Part shown: positions 1-10,069 of the stretch, piece after piece
Layout: each line of letters starts with the position of its first letter
Numbering within the stretch: position 1 is the stretch's first letter
NCBI GenBank assembly: GCA_007570785.1
Contig: ML660774.1
Span: forward strand, 8,943,969-9,007,968
Source of the DNA: Antilocapra americana
Lineage: Eukaryota > Chordata > Mammalia > Artiodactyla > Antilocapridae
Reading direction: 5' to 3'
Length of the DNA stretch: 64,000 bases
The notes under the pieces: model-generated
Databases searched by the model: none
Told to the model about the DNA's origin: nothing
The model's input: only the letters and a program-made list of their open reading frames with translations
Position numbers and translations under genes: made by a program

Positions 1-299
1 GCTAATGGCTCTTTTTCCCCTTTCCGATCAGATGTTTGTTTTCCTGTTTCGGTTTAGTGCTCTATAGATCTGTACTTCACTGTGACTGGTAACTAAAGAA
101 AAAGGCATTATCATTTCCATGAATAATTAGAAAACAAACTGAAAAATTTAATGCATGCCAGGATCTTCCCATCTTAGAACAGCGGGGAAAATATTTACAT
201 TGGATGTTGAGCCCATGTCAAATGGACAAACAGTGACTACAGGGTAGTCACTGTCCTCGCCATACACTGTCTCCTTGTTTTGATTCAGTAGTTTGTTGA

Positions 300-360
300 A
301 CTGTTGTTGTTCAGTCGCTAAGTTGTGTCCCACTCTTTGAGACCCCATGGACTACAGCTG
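300..360 (-). repeat. BovB/Bov-tA 3'-end scrap, antisense
   Basis: About 60 bases match the reverse complement of the 3' tail shared by BovB and Bov-tA (gttgttcagtcgctaag followed by the gaccccatggac block). It is too short to say which of the two it came from. It abuts copy 1 of the 134-bp direct repeat. The 299 bases before it hold nothing I recognise. Confidence 0.75.
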
Positions 361-494
361 TTTTTATACTCTCTTCAATGTGACTGAGAAACCATTTAAG
401 TTTTTTAAACTATTCCTGAAATAACTCAAAGCCATCTAAAATGGTTTCTAGATTTAGACTTCCCAGACACATAAAACCTACATCATAATCTAAC
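361..494 (+). repeat. 134-bp direct repeat, copy 1
   Basis: This stretch matches 2231-2364 over its full 134 bases without gaps; I count about 10 mismatches (roughly 92% identity). It runs from tttttatactctct to cgtaatctaac-like sequence. It lies between an antisense BovB/SINE scrap on the left and a sense 5'-truncated Bov-tA on the right. It is not part of Bov-tA, BovB or L1 as I know them. It may be a segmental duplication or an unnamed dispersed repeat. Confidence 0.85.
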
Positions 495-592
495 AAGTAA
501 AGAATCCATCTGCAATGTAGGAGACCCTGGTTCAATTCCTAGGTCAGGAAGATCCCCTGGAGAAGGGATAGGCTACCCACTCCAGTATTCTT
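495..592 (+). repeat. Bov-tA SINE, 5'-truncated
   Basis: Bov-tA sequence begins at gtaaagaatccatctgc, so the first roughly 25 bases including the A box are missing. The body runs through the gatcccctgg and ccactccagtattct landmarks and then passes directly into a second Bov-tA. The arrangement resembles the known head-to-tail Bov-tA composite. Confidence 0.85.
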
Positions 593-801
593 GGGCTTCC
601 CTGGTGGCTCAGATGGTAAAGAATCTGCCTGTAGTATGAGAGACCTGGGTTCGATCCCTGGGTTGGGAAGATCCCTTGGAGAAAGGCATGGCAACCCACT
701 CCAGTATTCTTGTCTGGAGAATCCCCATGGACAGAGGAACCTGGAGTACAGTCCATGGGGTCACAAAGAGCTGGACACGACTGAGTGACTAAGCACAGCA
801 C
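593..801 (+). repeat. Bov-tA SINE (tRNA-derived)
   Basis: A near full-length copy. The tRNA-like head is visible: an A-box-like tggctcagatgg at 605-616 and a B-box-like ggttcgatccc at 648-658, the internal RNA polymerase III promoter of this family. The tRNA-unrelated body and the gacacgactgagtgac tail follow. It is joined head-to-tail with the truncated copy before it. Bov-tA has no coding capacity and is mobilised by LINE proteins. Confidence 0.92.
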
Positions 802-1009
802 GGACTGCAGTGCAGTTTGTTAAATATGTTAACATTATTTAAAATAATATTTTGCCATCCTACAATAAGTATAATCTTAAATTGTGTTTGTCAAGGAATT
901 GTTATTTATAAATAACCTCTGTCTTGGTGAAATAACTTTTGCTTATTAGTAAAGCTAAACATTGTCCCTGTTAGTTTAAATAGAAGGAAGTAAAAGATTT
1001 ACGAGGTGT

Positions 1010-1430
1010 GTCTGTTTCCTAAGGCTGTTGCAACAAATTGCCACACACCAGTTGACCTCAAACAATAGAAATTTATTCTCTCGTGGTTCTGGAGTCTAGA
1101 AGTCCAGAATCAAGCAGTGGCAGGACCACTGGCCCTGAAGACTCTCCGGGAGAATCCTCGCTTGGTTCTCATGTAGCCTCCCGTGGCTGCCCAGCCATCC
1201 TGGCCATTCCTTGGCGTGTCTAAGCATCATTCCAAGCTATGTCTCCATCCTTCATCACTGTTTTTATACCATCACTCCCTCTAAGTCTCTTTCTTTTCCT
1301 TTTTGGTCTCATAAAAGGACATCCATCACTGAATTTAAGTCCAGAAATGATTTCATCTCAAGATCTTGATTTATATCTACATAGATCCTTATTTCACACG
1401 GTTAATTCTGAGGTTTCAGGTTGACGTCTC
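1010..1430 (-). repeat. MaLR LTR (MLT1-like), antisense
   Basis: The + strand reads as the reverse complement of an ERVL-MaLR LTR: a 'cctaaggctgttgcaacaaa' start, then caatagaaatttattctctc, which is the antisense of the LTR polyadenylation region. It is highly diverged. I assign it to the MLT1 group with moderate confidence. Confidence 0.6.
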
Positions 1431-1439
1431 TCTTGGGAA

Positions 1440-1800
1440 GTCACCATAAACTTTGGTTTGGGCTGATATAACAAACTCCAGTAGACTGGTTGGCTTAAAC
1501 AATGCCCATTTCTCTCTCACAGTTCTAGAGGCTGGGAAGGCCAAAGTCAAGGTGTCAGCAGATCCAGTACTGCTTCCTGATTTGCTGACAGCCTCTTCCT
1601 GCTGTGTCTGCACACGGTGAGGAGCCAAGACAGGAAGCAAGCGCTGCAATGTCCCTGCTTATAAGGGCGCCAATCCCATTCATGAGGCTCCAGCTTCCCG
1701 ACTTAATTACTCCCCCACTCTCCCCCGAATACAATTACACCAGAGACTAAGCTTTCAACATATAAGTTTAGGGGGCCAGACATGAACATTCAGACCATAA
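1440..1800 (-). repeat. MaLR LTR (MST/MLT1-like), antisense
   Basis: A second antisense MaLR LTR directly follows the first. Landmarks are ctcacagttctagaggctgg, ataagggcgccaatcccatt and catgaacattcagaccataac, in the order expected of a reverse-complemented MST-type LTR. No internal MaLR sequence lies between the two LTRs, so they look like separate insertions rather than a provirus. Confidence 0.7.
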
Positions 1801-2230
1801 CACCATTCAACTCACTATATATGGGAAGGTCATGGAACTCAGATGAAGAACTAGCAGCTGGGCCTCAGAAACCATGGGAAAGAGTGGCTGGCAGTTCCCT
1901 TGGAAACCACCCTAGGGCTGCCTCGGTCCTTCCTCTGTTTCTCTCTGCCCATCAGCTTCCATCACTTTTCTCTGTAGCTCAGCTCTCTTCATGGCAGAAG
2001 AGGACCCTGCAGATCTTAGTTTTACATGTCTTGAGCTCCAGAGGCCCACAGAGAGTGACGGCCTCTCTCAATCCTCCTTTTCTAAAATGGTGTCACAGGC
2101 CAGGGTAGGGCAAGCATCTCTCATGGGTCCCTTCAGCTACAGCTGGGGCGTGGTCAGGTGAGTAAAGTTCGGGAAGGGAAAAGCATTAAATCAAGTCACA
2201 ATGGCCTGGAGATTAATAATAAATAAGAAG
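1801..2230. other. No recognised feature
   Basis: About 430 bases of mixed composition. The open frames here are short, have no recognisable domain, and one of them overlaps the MaLR edge. Confidence 0.5.
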
Positions 2231-2364
2231 TTTTTATACTCTCTTTGATGTGACTGACAAACCATTTAAGTTTTTAAAACTATTCCCCAAATAATTCAAA
2301 GCCATCTGAAATGGTTTCTAGATTTAGACTTCCCAGACACACAAAACCTACATCGTAATCTAAC
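2231..2364 (+). repeat. 134-bp direct repeat, copy 2
   Basis: Partner of 361-494, same orientation, ungapped. Unlike copy 1 it is not bounded by SINE or BovB pieces: the left flank is AT-rich and the right flank runs into unassigned sequence. This may therefore be the ancestral location, with copy 1 the derived one (inference). Confidence 0.85.
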
Positions 2365-2462
2365 CATAGAGTTGAGTGTTCTATTATCAGTCTGGGCCTG
2401 CAAGGACTGTCAAGGTAGTTGCAGTGACTTTTCATAAAAATCTTTAAGCAAACCCCAGGCTG

Positions 2463-2680
2463 GGAGTTAGATGCAAACTATTACATGTAGAACAGATGAA
2501 CAGTTAGTCCTACTGTATAGAACAGGTAACTATATACAATCTCCTGGGATAAACCATAATGAAAAAGAATATAAAAAAGAATATATATATGTGTATAACT
2601 GAGTCACTTTGGTTTATAGCAGAAATTAACACAACACTGCAAATCAGATACACTTCAATAAAAACTTAAAAAAAAAAAAA
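2463..2680 (+). repeat. L1 3' UTR end (artiodactyl L1), 5'-truncated
   Basis: The landmarks 'cctactgtatagaacagg', 'gtgtataactgagtcac' and acacttcaataaaa followed by an A-run match the 3' UTR of artiodactyl L1. Imperfect short repeats, cccaggctg at about 2454 and cccaagctg at about 2682, may be the target-site duplication. It is the relic of a severely 5'-truncated insertion and carries no ORF. Confidence 0.75.
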
Positions 2681-3559
2681 TCCCAAGCTGTGTTGCCTGC
2701 CAACTAGGAAACACATTAAACTTTGATCCAAAGGCTTGAGTTCCATGAAAATTTCTGGGTATATATCTGAGTAGGAGGCTAAGGGGCCAATGAGAGGCAA
2801 TCTCTTTCTTTTGAAAAGAGGTTTCTACTTGGCAGTGATGGGAGAACATACCTTGAGAAGGAGGGTGCACACGTGGTTGGAGGGGTGGTGGCCAGGGGCA
2901 CATGTGCTAGTTGCTGTGGCGGGACGGGGGTTACTCAGAAAACTGGTGAGAGAGGAAGATCAGAAACTGGAAACTGAAAAATCTCATGGAGACAGAGTTA
3001 AACATGATGATTGCAATTGAATAAGTTCTTTCCTCTGACAAATCAGTGAGCCTTCAGAGTGCTGTGAAGCATGACTTTCAGACATGAAATGCTCACACTT
3101 ATGAGCGTGAGGGGGCTGGCACTTAGGTACAGCTTCCAGATCTCAGAAGGCTGGGAGGATAAACAACTTTCGGAATCTTAGCATGAAATCTAGGTGCTGG
3201 AGAAATCTGAAGAATAAACGCACTACAAGTTCAAACCTCATAAACTAGAACTGGCATGTATGATGTCAGAAACCGGCTGGCATGGGAGAAGAGGGGTTGT
3301 TGATTTCAAATACCAAGTGCTGAAATAATGCTGTGTGTGTTAACTGAACTTACCAGGAGAAAATGCGATGAGAAAAGCTATCCTGTTACTGAGATAGGAC
3401 CAGAAATGAAAGCCACAGGGTTTGGTAAGGTCTACAGAGTAGACCTTAGATGTTAGATGACCTGACAATTAATTATAATAGATTGTGCTACTTTTCTGGA
3501 TAAATCTGTGTAACAGTGGCTTACAATAGTGGTTACACAGTATGACTGAATTATTCACC
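2681..3559. other. No recognised feature
   Basis: About 880 bases with no repeat family, RNA or exon that I can identify. The ORFs across it are under 85 codons, show no domain and have no convincing splice sites. Confidence 0.5.
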
Positions 3560-4135
3560 ACCACCCTCCCCCCAATTTCTATAATTAAGCCCACCTTAAC
3601 CTCCAATGTGACTGTATTTGGAGACTGAGTTTTCAGGAGGTAATTCAGGGCTTCTCAGGTAGCTCAGTGGTGAAGAATCTGCCTGCCAATGCAGGAGCCT
3701 CAGAAGACATGAGTTCAATCCTGGGGGTTGGGAGGATTTCCTGGAGGAGGAAGTGGCACCCACTCTAGTATGCTTGTCTGAACAATCCCATGAACAGAGG
3801 AGTCTGGCAGGCTACAGGAGATGGCAGGCTAAAGAGTCGGACACAACTGAGCAACTGAGCATGCACACACACACAGGTTAAATGAGATCATGAATGTGTG
3901 GCCTTATCTGATAGGACTGGTGGATTTATAAGAAGAGTTTCTCTCACTCTTTCTCTCTCTCCATTCACCTAGGAAAGGTCATGTTAGGCCACAGTTGTAT
4001 AGGCCAGCAAGATGGCTCTCCTGACCCTGTGGGACTTTGATCAGGAACTTATAGCCTCTAGAAGTATGAGAAAATAAAATTTATTGTTGAGCCCACCCAG
4101 TCCATGGCATTTTGTTCCCTCAGCTAACAAAGACC
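3560..4135 (+). repeat. MaLR LTR (MLT1-like), split by a SINE
   Basis: Two halves of one sense MaLR LTR. The left half (3560-3647) has ctccaatgtgactgtatttgg; the right half (3877-4135) has ggttaaatgagatcatgaat, tctagaagtatgagaaaata and gtccatggcattttgtt. The interruption falls exactly where the LTR should read on, and a Bov-tA fills it. Confidence 0.75.
3648..3876 (+). repeat. Bov-tA SINE inside a MaLR LTR
   Basis: Full-length, diverged Bov-tA with a recognisable tRNA-like head (cttctcaggtagctcagtgg) and an altered 3' half, ending in a short CA run. The host LTR resumes immediately after the CA run. No clear target-site duplication remains. Confidence 0.88.
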
Positions 4136-4996
4136 AAGACACACAGCCATAAACATCACATTTATATACATACATATGTTTACATATTTTTTATTTATGC
4201 TATCAAGTTACTCTCACATAAGGCTCATATTTGGAGTAAAAAGATCATCTCCTGTTATTTTCTTTTTTGGATGAGTGTAGCATTTTGCGGGTAACTGGAT
4301 TTTGGTTGACAAAATTCAGAATCAAACTGCCAGTACAATGGCAGGGTAAGTGATAAAGGCTGGGGGATGGAGACAGGGCTGCTGTGTGGTTAGATACACA
4401 GATCAGCAGAGTCACGCTACCAACTCTTGGCTCTTCTCCTAATTGAATGTGTGGCCTTGTTGATTGCTGGTTTCTGTTAAGAATGCAGAGGGGCACTGAC
4501 ACCTGCCCACATCTGTGTAAATTTTGGGCAGGTCTCTCCTGAGCAGGTACAAAAAAGCTGTGAAACACCAGCAAACTGAGATGCTCTGTCCAAGCAAGAC
4601 CCCACCTGGCGAGACCCACGCCCACATCGGTAGCTAAATATCAGGGACTTATGTTTCATTTTGCAGTGGCCGTTTATGTGTGGTTTACTATAGCTGAACT
4701 CTAGCCCACCTTAAATAATACACTTTCCAATTCCTTTGTCCATGATGGGTTCTGCACTGGGGCTAGTGAGTGCTGTTTCAGTACAGATAATGTGGGGATT
4801 TTTCTGAGGATTCTAAAATATTTGTTTTGAAGTTTTGGGATATATTTGGTCCCAAACCCCCATTTTAGCAAAGATGTAAGAAGAAAGTGGGGACAGCAAT
4901 TACAGGCCAAAGAAGGGTGGTAGATACTATAGGCTTGGTATGTATGGGAAGTTTCAGGATAAGAGACCAAAAACCAAGTTTGCAAAAGCAGCTTCA
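4136..4996. other. No recognised feature
   Basis: About 860 bases. A 126-codon open frame (4245-4625, minus strand) has low-complexity, Ser/Pro/His-rich composition and no recognisable domain. I see no support for a gene. Confidence 0.45.
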
Positions 4997-5347
4997 GGGG
5001 CTTCCCTGGTGGCTCAGCGATAAAGAATCCACTTGCCAATGTAGGAGACATGGCTTTGATCCCCGATCCGGGAAGATCCCACATGCCACAGAGCAACTAA
5101 GCCCGAGCCCCACACCTACTGAGCCTGTGCTCTAGAGCCTGCGAGCCGCAACTCCTGAAGCCCACGCCTCCCAGAGCCCGGTGCGCCCATCAAGAGAAGC
5201 CACTGCAATGAGAAGCTCGCTCACCGCAGCTAGAGTGGCTCCACTTGCCACAACTAGAGAAGAGACCGCACAGCTATGAAGACCCAGCACAGCCAAAAAT
5301 AATATAGGTAAGTAAATAAATGAAACTATATTAAAAAAAAAAAAAAC
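4997..5347 (+). repeat. CHR-type SINE (tRNA-derived, artiodactyl)
   Basis: The head is tRNA-like (cttccctggtggctcagcg, then a degenerate B box gctttgatccccg). The body has the CHR landmarks gggaagatcccacatgcc, gagcaactaagcccg and agacccagcacagccaaaaa, and a poly-A tail at about 5333-5346. CHR SINEs are shared by ruminants, hippos and whales, so this copy is older than the Bov-tA elements. Short flanking cttcag repeats may be its target-site duplication. Confidence 0.88.
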
Positions 5348-5639
5348 CCTTCAGTGATTAAACATTTAGAAGACGTTTAACAATGAAGCCAACCTGAGAA
5401 GGGACTGTTTAAATCGCTTGGATACTAGAAAGCTGGGTAGAACACAACTGTGTTGAATTTGCATTTTCTATCTGTACGTTGGCCATATTTGCCAGCTCCT
5501 TGTCTGTTACGGAGGCAGAGTGGATGTGCTTTTCTTTGAGCATGCATTTTACTTGCCTTTCATTGAGTCAGTCTTCTCTTAGAAACAGGGATCCATTCAA
5601 ATGTTACTGCCTGATCCAGTAACAGTAACAGGTAGGACT

Positions 5640-5835
5640 TCTTGAGTCTTGTCTAATCACGCAGTAATTCACCAAATCCTCACAACAATCACAGGAGACA
5701 GTCAGCATTCGCATTTTGCATCTGGGGACACTGAGGCTTGGAGAAGCTCAGGAACTAGTCCAAACTGCACACACGTCATAAAAGTAACAGAGCTAGGATG
5801 TGGATCGGATTAGCGCCACTCCTGGTGCCACTTCA
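5640..5835 (+). repeat. MIR SINE (ancient)
   Basis: MIR core-like order: tcaccaaatcctcacaacaa, tttgcatctggggacactga, ggcttggagaagctc and agtaacagagctaggatgtgg. Strongly diverged, as expected of an element older than the placental radiation. Confidence 0.75.
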
Positions 5836-6161
5836 GCAAACCAACTAGCCTAGTCCTGTGTTCTACTGGAACTATACTTGATATTCTAGCATTTGCAACT
5901 GAAATCCAAAATAACACTTTTTTCCCCCTTATATTCTGAGGCTCTAGTCATCTAATTCATTTCTACAAATCAGTATATTTCTATCATAAATATACCGATG
6001 CCAATATAGGCATGAAAATGGAATATACTGATATTACCTCGAACCACCCAAAGTGGGCCAGTGGATTAAAGAGTATTACGGCTACTGCCTGTCCTCCTGA
6101 CACTATATGAAGTCTAAGAAAATACCAGTGATGACATATATCCGACTCATAGATGTCTTAC
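5836..6161. other. No recognised feature
   Basis: About 325 bases, AT-rich. If the exon at 6162-6337 is real, this is the start of the downstream intron on the minus strand. Confidence 0.4.
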
Positions 6162-6337
6162 CTTTTCTTCAAAGTTCCCTGGTGCCTCAAGCTTGAACAC
6201 GCAGAAGCCACATGATGCTGAAGACAAATCGTAAGGAGAGGGCTGGAGTGTGAGCGGGCCATGCGTAGGGGAGATGCGCACCACGAGCAAGGAGGCTGGG
6301 TCACAGTGGGCGAGTGGATGGGAGCGCATCACAGCGC
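6162..6337 (-). CDS. Candidate internal coding exon B, unassigned gene
   Basis: Not recognised as a known protein. On the minus strand a 176-base open block lies between a good acceptor (pyrimidine-containing tract ending ctctag, just above 6337) and a near-ideal donor (AAAAG|GTAAGA, just below 6162). Read with two leading bases it gives 58 codons with no stop, including stretches such as SLLVVRISPTHGPL and ASCGFCVFKLEAPGNFEEK, which have an ordinary soluble-protein composition. The entry phase (needs one base from the upstream exon) matches the exit phase of candidate exon A at 8094-8235. No repeat family covers it. The alternative is a chance ORF with chance splice sites. No function can be assigned. 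Confidence 0.35.
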
Positions 6338-8093
6338 CTAGAGATAACCGGACGGCAGCTGTGTGTCAGGACTGAAGCCTGCTGAGCCTGTTACACCAAA
6401 CACGCTTTGGAGTCAGCAGGTCCGCTGTGTGCGCCAGCCATGGGGCACTCTTGGGAGAGGGCAGTCTTCGTAGTTCATCCAAATCTCATCTCCAGCTATC
6501 TTCCAGAGAGTCTGTGTGCTACCCCGAGTTCCCAGTAATGAAAACAGGATGAAACGACTGAGGGGCTTGGCTTTTCAGTAGCAAGCAGACTTCCCTGTAT
6601 CCCCCTGTTCGTTGCTCTCCTCCAATGAATCAGGAAAGCTAAAGGATCAGTGTTCAAAGTGATGTCTCCTGTGCCTGCCCTTCGGAGGACACACCACAGC
6701 TTCCTTTAGAAGCCATCTATGCCGTCTGACACCCAAAGTTTAATGTGGACAGAATATGTAAAGATGTAAACAGTGGAAGTTTTATTTGAAGCCTGGGAAT
6801 GGGGCTTCACAACTTTGTTTCCAGTTAGGAGTATTTTCAATGGTGCCACCTGAATGCCTATGCAGGGAAGAGAAAAAAGGTGGGTGTTGAGGTAGAAATG
6901 ACAGGGGCAAATCTCGATAAAAGCGTGATTCACTCACAATCAATAGGAGAAAAGACATTACCAGCTGCATATATTAGCACGTTATTAACACACCCACTCA
7001 GGTTTTGAAATATCCATTTAAAATAACTTCATTAAAACCCAATTATAGAAACTTTCCACCCTAACAATGAAACATCTGTTTTATGATCATTCTGCATGTC
7101 AGTGGACTTTGATTTTTAAAGGTGAACTGCAACTTTTAAAAGAAGCACTAAAAGGGAAAACTCACATAATAACCATACTGTCTCAAAGATATTTTTGCCT
7201 TGATTTGAGAACACGAATTCTGGTTGTCCTAATACAGGGAAAACAGAAAGCATTCTAAGCATTTTAATCTCAGGTGTATTAAGCAAGTAAGCTACAAAAT
7301 TTGTGTTTTAACAACTATGTAAGAAATTAATTTAAAAAAGATATACATAGTATGATGTTTTTATAACATGCCATCCAATTGTAACTTTTTAATGTATTTG
7401 TACGTAAAAAATTTATCCAGCATTTTAGAAACCCTGAGAGATGTAGTAATATGAATATAAAGCAAGATTTCTAGAAAATCACTTCCGTTTTTGTATTCTG
7501 GGCCAGAGTCCTCGTTCATCAACATGTGATAATGGTGCCTTTTGTTGCTGGCCTGCAAATAACTTGGTGCCTCATAATCCTCTGCTTGGCATAGTTCTGA
7601 ACCTGGTTCAGCATCCAGGAGTGTGCTGTCCAGCCTCCTCTCTGGGAAGCCAGCGTCTGCCACAGCTTCCGAGGATAGGAAGTTATCCTACACTGCCTAG
7701 TGAATCCCACTAGAGGGTAGGCGCCTTTCTATTTCTTTAGATTGTGCATTTTCGGACTTCAGAATTAAGAACAGAATTCTAAACCCAAAGCCAAGTCGTG
7801 CCAGCGTCTATTTTACCTGCATTCTCGGTTACAGCGGCTCCTCTGCTGTTTACCTTTGTTGTTTCCACGCCGTAGACGGAGCTGTCACTGCTGTTGCTGG
7901 AACTAACACGCAAACGGAAGGATTACAAGGAAACTTTGAAAAGAAGGGTTTATGCTTTTAAGGTTAATGCCGATTGAGATTCTCACTTAAGAATATTAAT
8001 AACACATTTGTTTATTTCCTCCCTCAAACACATTTCTCCTTGCATGATATATTTGTAATATGTGTGTACGCAAACACATCAATGTTTACTCAC
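6338..8093. other. Unassigned, possible intron
   Basis: About 1.75 kb, AT-rich in part, with no repeat I can name. If exons A and B belong together this is the intron between them. ORFs of 100 and 63 codons (7361-7710, minus strand) and a 49-base AG/GT-bounded block near 7842-7892 lie inside it but do not keep phase with the exon pair. Confidence 0.4.
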
Positions 8094-8235
8094 TGGAAAA
8101 CAGATTTTGAGAGTTAAGGCTGCCATTCGGCTCTTTGTCAGGCTTTTCCCACTCAAAGACATCTGAGTTTTTTATGTTTTCTGCATCATCAAACCCATAC
8201 GCCTCTGTCTGGTTGTCGATCATATTCTCTCCAAC
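8094..8235 (-). CDS. Candidate internal coding exon A, unassigned gene
   Basis: Not recognised. Minus-strand open block of 47 codons plus one base, rich in Asp, Glu and Asn (for example DNQTEAYGFDDAENIKNSD), ending at a donor CCA|GTGAGT. The left edge is uncertain: the AG at 8236-8237 lacks a pyrimidine tract, and the same frame stays open upstream to about 8350, so the exon could be longer. It ends with one base of a codon, exactly what exon B (6162-6337) needs. The composition suggests an acidic, exposed segment. No known family is claimed. Confidence 0.3.
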
Positions 8236-8714
8236 CTGGCTCCATCGTACGCAGCACACCGCACAGTCCTTGGGTTCCCAGTGTGTACGCCCCTCTTCAC
8301 CTCTGCGCACCTTCACCGATCTCCAGGCAACTCTCTCAAGTCAAAGGTCAAGCATTCTCTCAAGTACCTTGGTCCTTACACACTCAACTTCCTAATTCAG
8401 TGCTTATTCTGGTATTTAGTTATACACAGCATCAATCTGTAATATGATTCTGTTTTTTAATTATTTTCGATGTGTCATTTTATTTCCCTCAACTCTTCTG
8501 GAAACATAAACAATTAAATCATGAAGAGGTAAATGTGAAGTTAAAAAACAAAGTGTTAGCAGTGCCATTTCCTGGCTTGGATGCCAAGTGGGTTAGGATG
8601 CTTGAAGGTAGAAGGCAACTCCAGAATCTGCTGGTTTCTGGCAAGGACAGCAATAGTAACGTCCCCTCTTAGCAGCGGTCCCATCTTACAGATATGCAAG
8701 CCCTCACTCTACCA
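8236..8714. other. No recognised feature
   Basis: About 480 bases. The first 115 or so could be an upstream extension of candidate exon A. The rest shows nothing I recognise. Confidence 0.4.
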
Positions 8715-8935
8715 AGGGGCCTCCCTGGTGGCTCAGCAGTAAACAATCCACCTGCAGTGCAGGAGACATAAGAGAGGTGAGTTCAATCCCTGGGTCAGGA
8801 AGATCCCCTGGAGGAGGGCATGGCAACCCACTCCAGTATTCCTGCCTGGAGAATCCCATGGACAGAGGAGCCTGGTGGGCTACAGTCCATGGGGTTGCAA
8901 AGAGTAGATCACGACTGAGCAACTAACACTTTCAC
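8715..8935 (+). repeat. Bov-tA SINE
   Basis: Near full-length copy with cctccctggtggctcagcag at the head, gttcaatccctgggtcagg as a B-box region, and the tail gactgagcaactaacac. The copy is only lightly diverged. No clear target-site duplication. Confidence 0.92.
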
Positions 8936-8994
8936 AAGAGTGAGAATATAAAAAAGGTAGCAAAAGCTTTTGATTTTTTAAAACTTAGGACTAA

Positions 8995-9060
8995 CGGGTT
9001 TCAAAGAGTTGGACACAAACGACTGAAGCGACTTAGCAGGCAGGCAGGCAGGCAGGCATC
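8995..9060 (+). repeat. SINE 3' stub with (GGCA)n microsatellite
   Basis: A Bov-tA/BovB 3'-end stub (caaagagttggacacaaacgac) ends in gacttagcaggcaggcaggc, a run of five to six GGCA units at about 9038-9058. The microsatellite starts exactly at the SINE tail, a common birthplace for simple repeats. Confidence 0.8.
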
Positions 9061-10069
9061 CTACCAAGGAAGTAGCTTTCTGCTCTGGCTGGGTCCTGAG
9101 AAATCCGGGCTGAGGAAGCAGAGAGAGGAACAGGAGTCTCTGATCAATGGAGGATTTTCCATTGTTATAATCTCATTGCTCCAGAAGTTGTTTTAAAGAT
9201 ACAGCCAAAAGAAATTAAGTCTGCCCTTACTTTTCAATCCAGATGGAAAAAAAAAGGGGGGGGGGAAGCATTCATAAAATACAAATCTAAGATGAGTTTT
9301 TTGCGATTGTATTTGCTTCTTGGAAATGGGATAGCAAAGGCTACACTACAATGTTTATAGAATTTTAATATATTAAGTTGTAAATAAAATGCATTTATCA
9401 TCATTTCATAAAGTTCACCTCTACATTTATTCAGATTTCTTTGCCTAGATCTATCCAGACACCTTTAAACTTTCATATATTTTAATCTTCAGTGAGAACT
9501 ACTGAAGTGAAATAGGTCATTTCTTTCCATGGTGGAGCTGATGGCTGACTCCAAGCTGTGACCAAATGATCGCTCTTTGGGGCCAGATGAGAAATATGTA
9601 CATGAACTTATTTTTCCTCATGTGTATCCTCAAGAGGCCATTAATAATTCTACTTTCATAATGATGAGAGTTAACTTTTAGAACGATTTTAGTAAAAAAA
9701 AGACTAAGAGAGAGGTCTTTATCTCTTCAAGCTGACAACTTTGGGTGCGGAAATTTTAAAAATATTAGAGGACAATTGTGTGTTTGGGAGGAAAAATGTG
9801 GGCTGACTCAGAATCCTGTAGCTAAAACATCTCCATTTGTCTTTATAAAGTCTATATTCTGAAGACATGAAATACATTCCAACTGTTGTAAACTTTTAGT
9901 TCAAATCAATTTGAGTTTTTCTGGTCAAAGTCATTAATTCAGTTTGTTAGACTCAGATCGTCTCTTTCTTAACAAAGTGGAACATAAAGAACACAGATGT
10001 TCTGAAGAAAATTAAAGAGTGGTAGATAAGGTTTTTATACCTGATTTCTAATATATATTTATGCTCACT
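9061..10069. other. No recognised feature; homopolymer A/G run
   Basis: About 1 kb of AT-rich sequence. An A-run followed by a run of about eleven G lies at about 9246-9265. Nothing else is recognised. Confidence 0.5.

Noticed and set aside
593..670. A possible tRNA gene (A- and B-box-like sequence)
   Set aside because: It is the tRNA-derived head of a Bov-tA SINE; it does not fold into a complete cloverleaf and continues into SINE body sequence.
1010..1800. A MaLR provirus with paired LTRs
   Set aside because: The two LTRs are adjacent, belong to different-looking subtypes and have no internal sequence between them.
361..2364. A CRISPR-like repeat arrangement
   Set aside because: There are only two copies of a long repeat, the spacing is irregular, and the genome is a mammal.
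4245..4625. 126-codon minus-strand frame
   Set aside because: Three overlapping frames are open over the same bases, none with a domain or splice context.
7361..7710. 100- and 63-codon minus-strand frames within the proposed intron
   Set aside because: They overlap in different frames, run on into AT-rich sequence, and their phases do not fit the neighbouring candidate exons.
7842..7892. 49-base AG/GT-bounded block that could be a mini-exon between candidate exons A and B
   Set aside because: Its length is not a multiple of three, so including it would break the phase match between the two flanking blocks.
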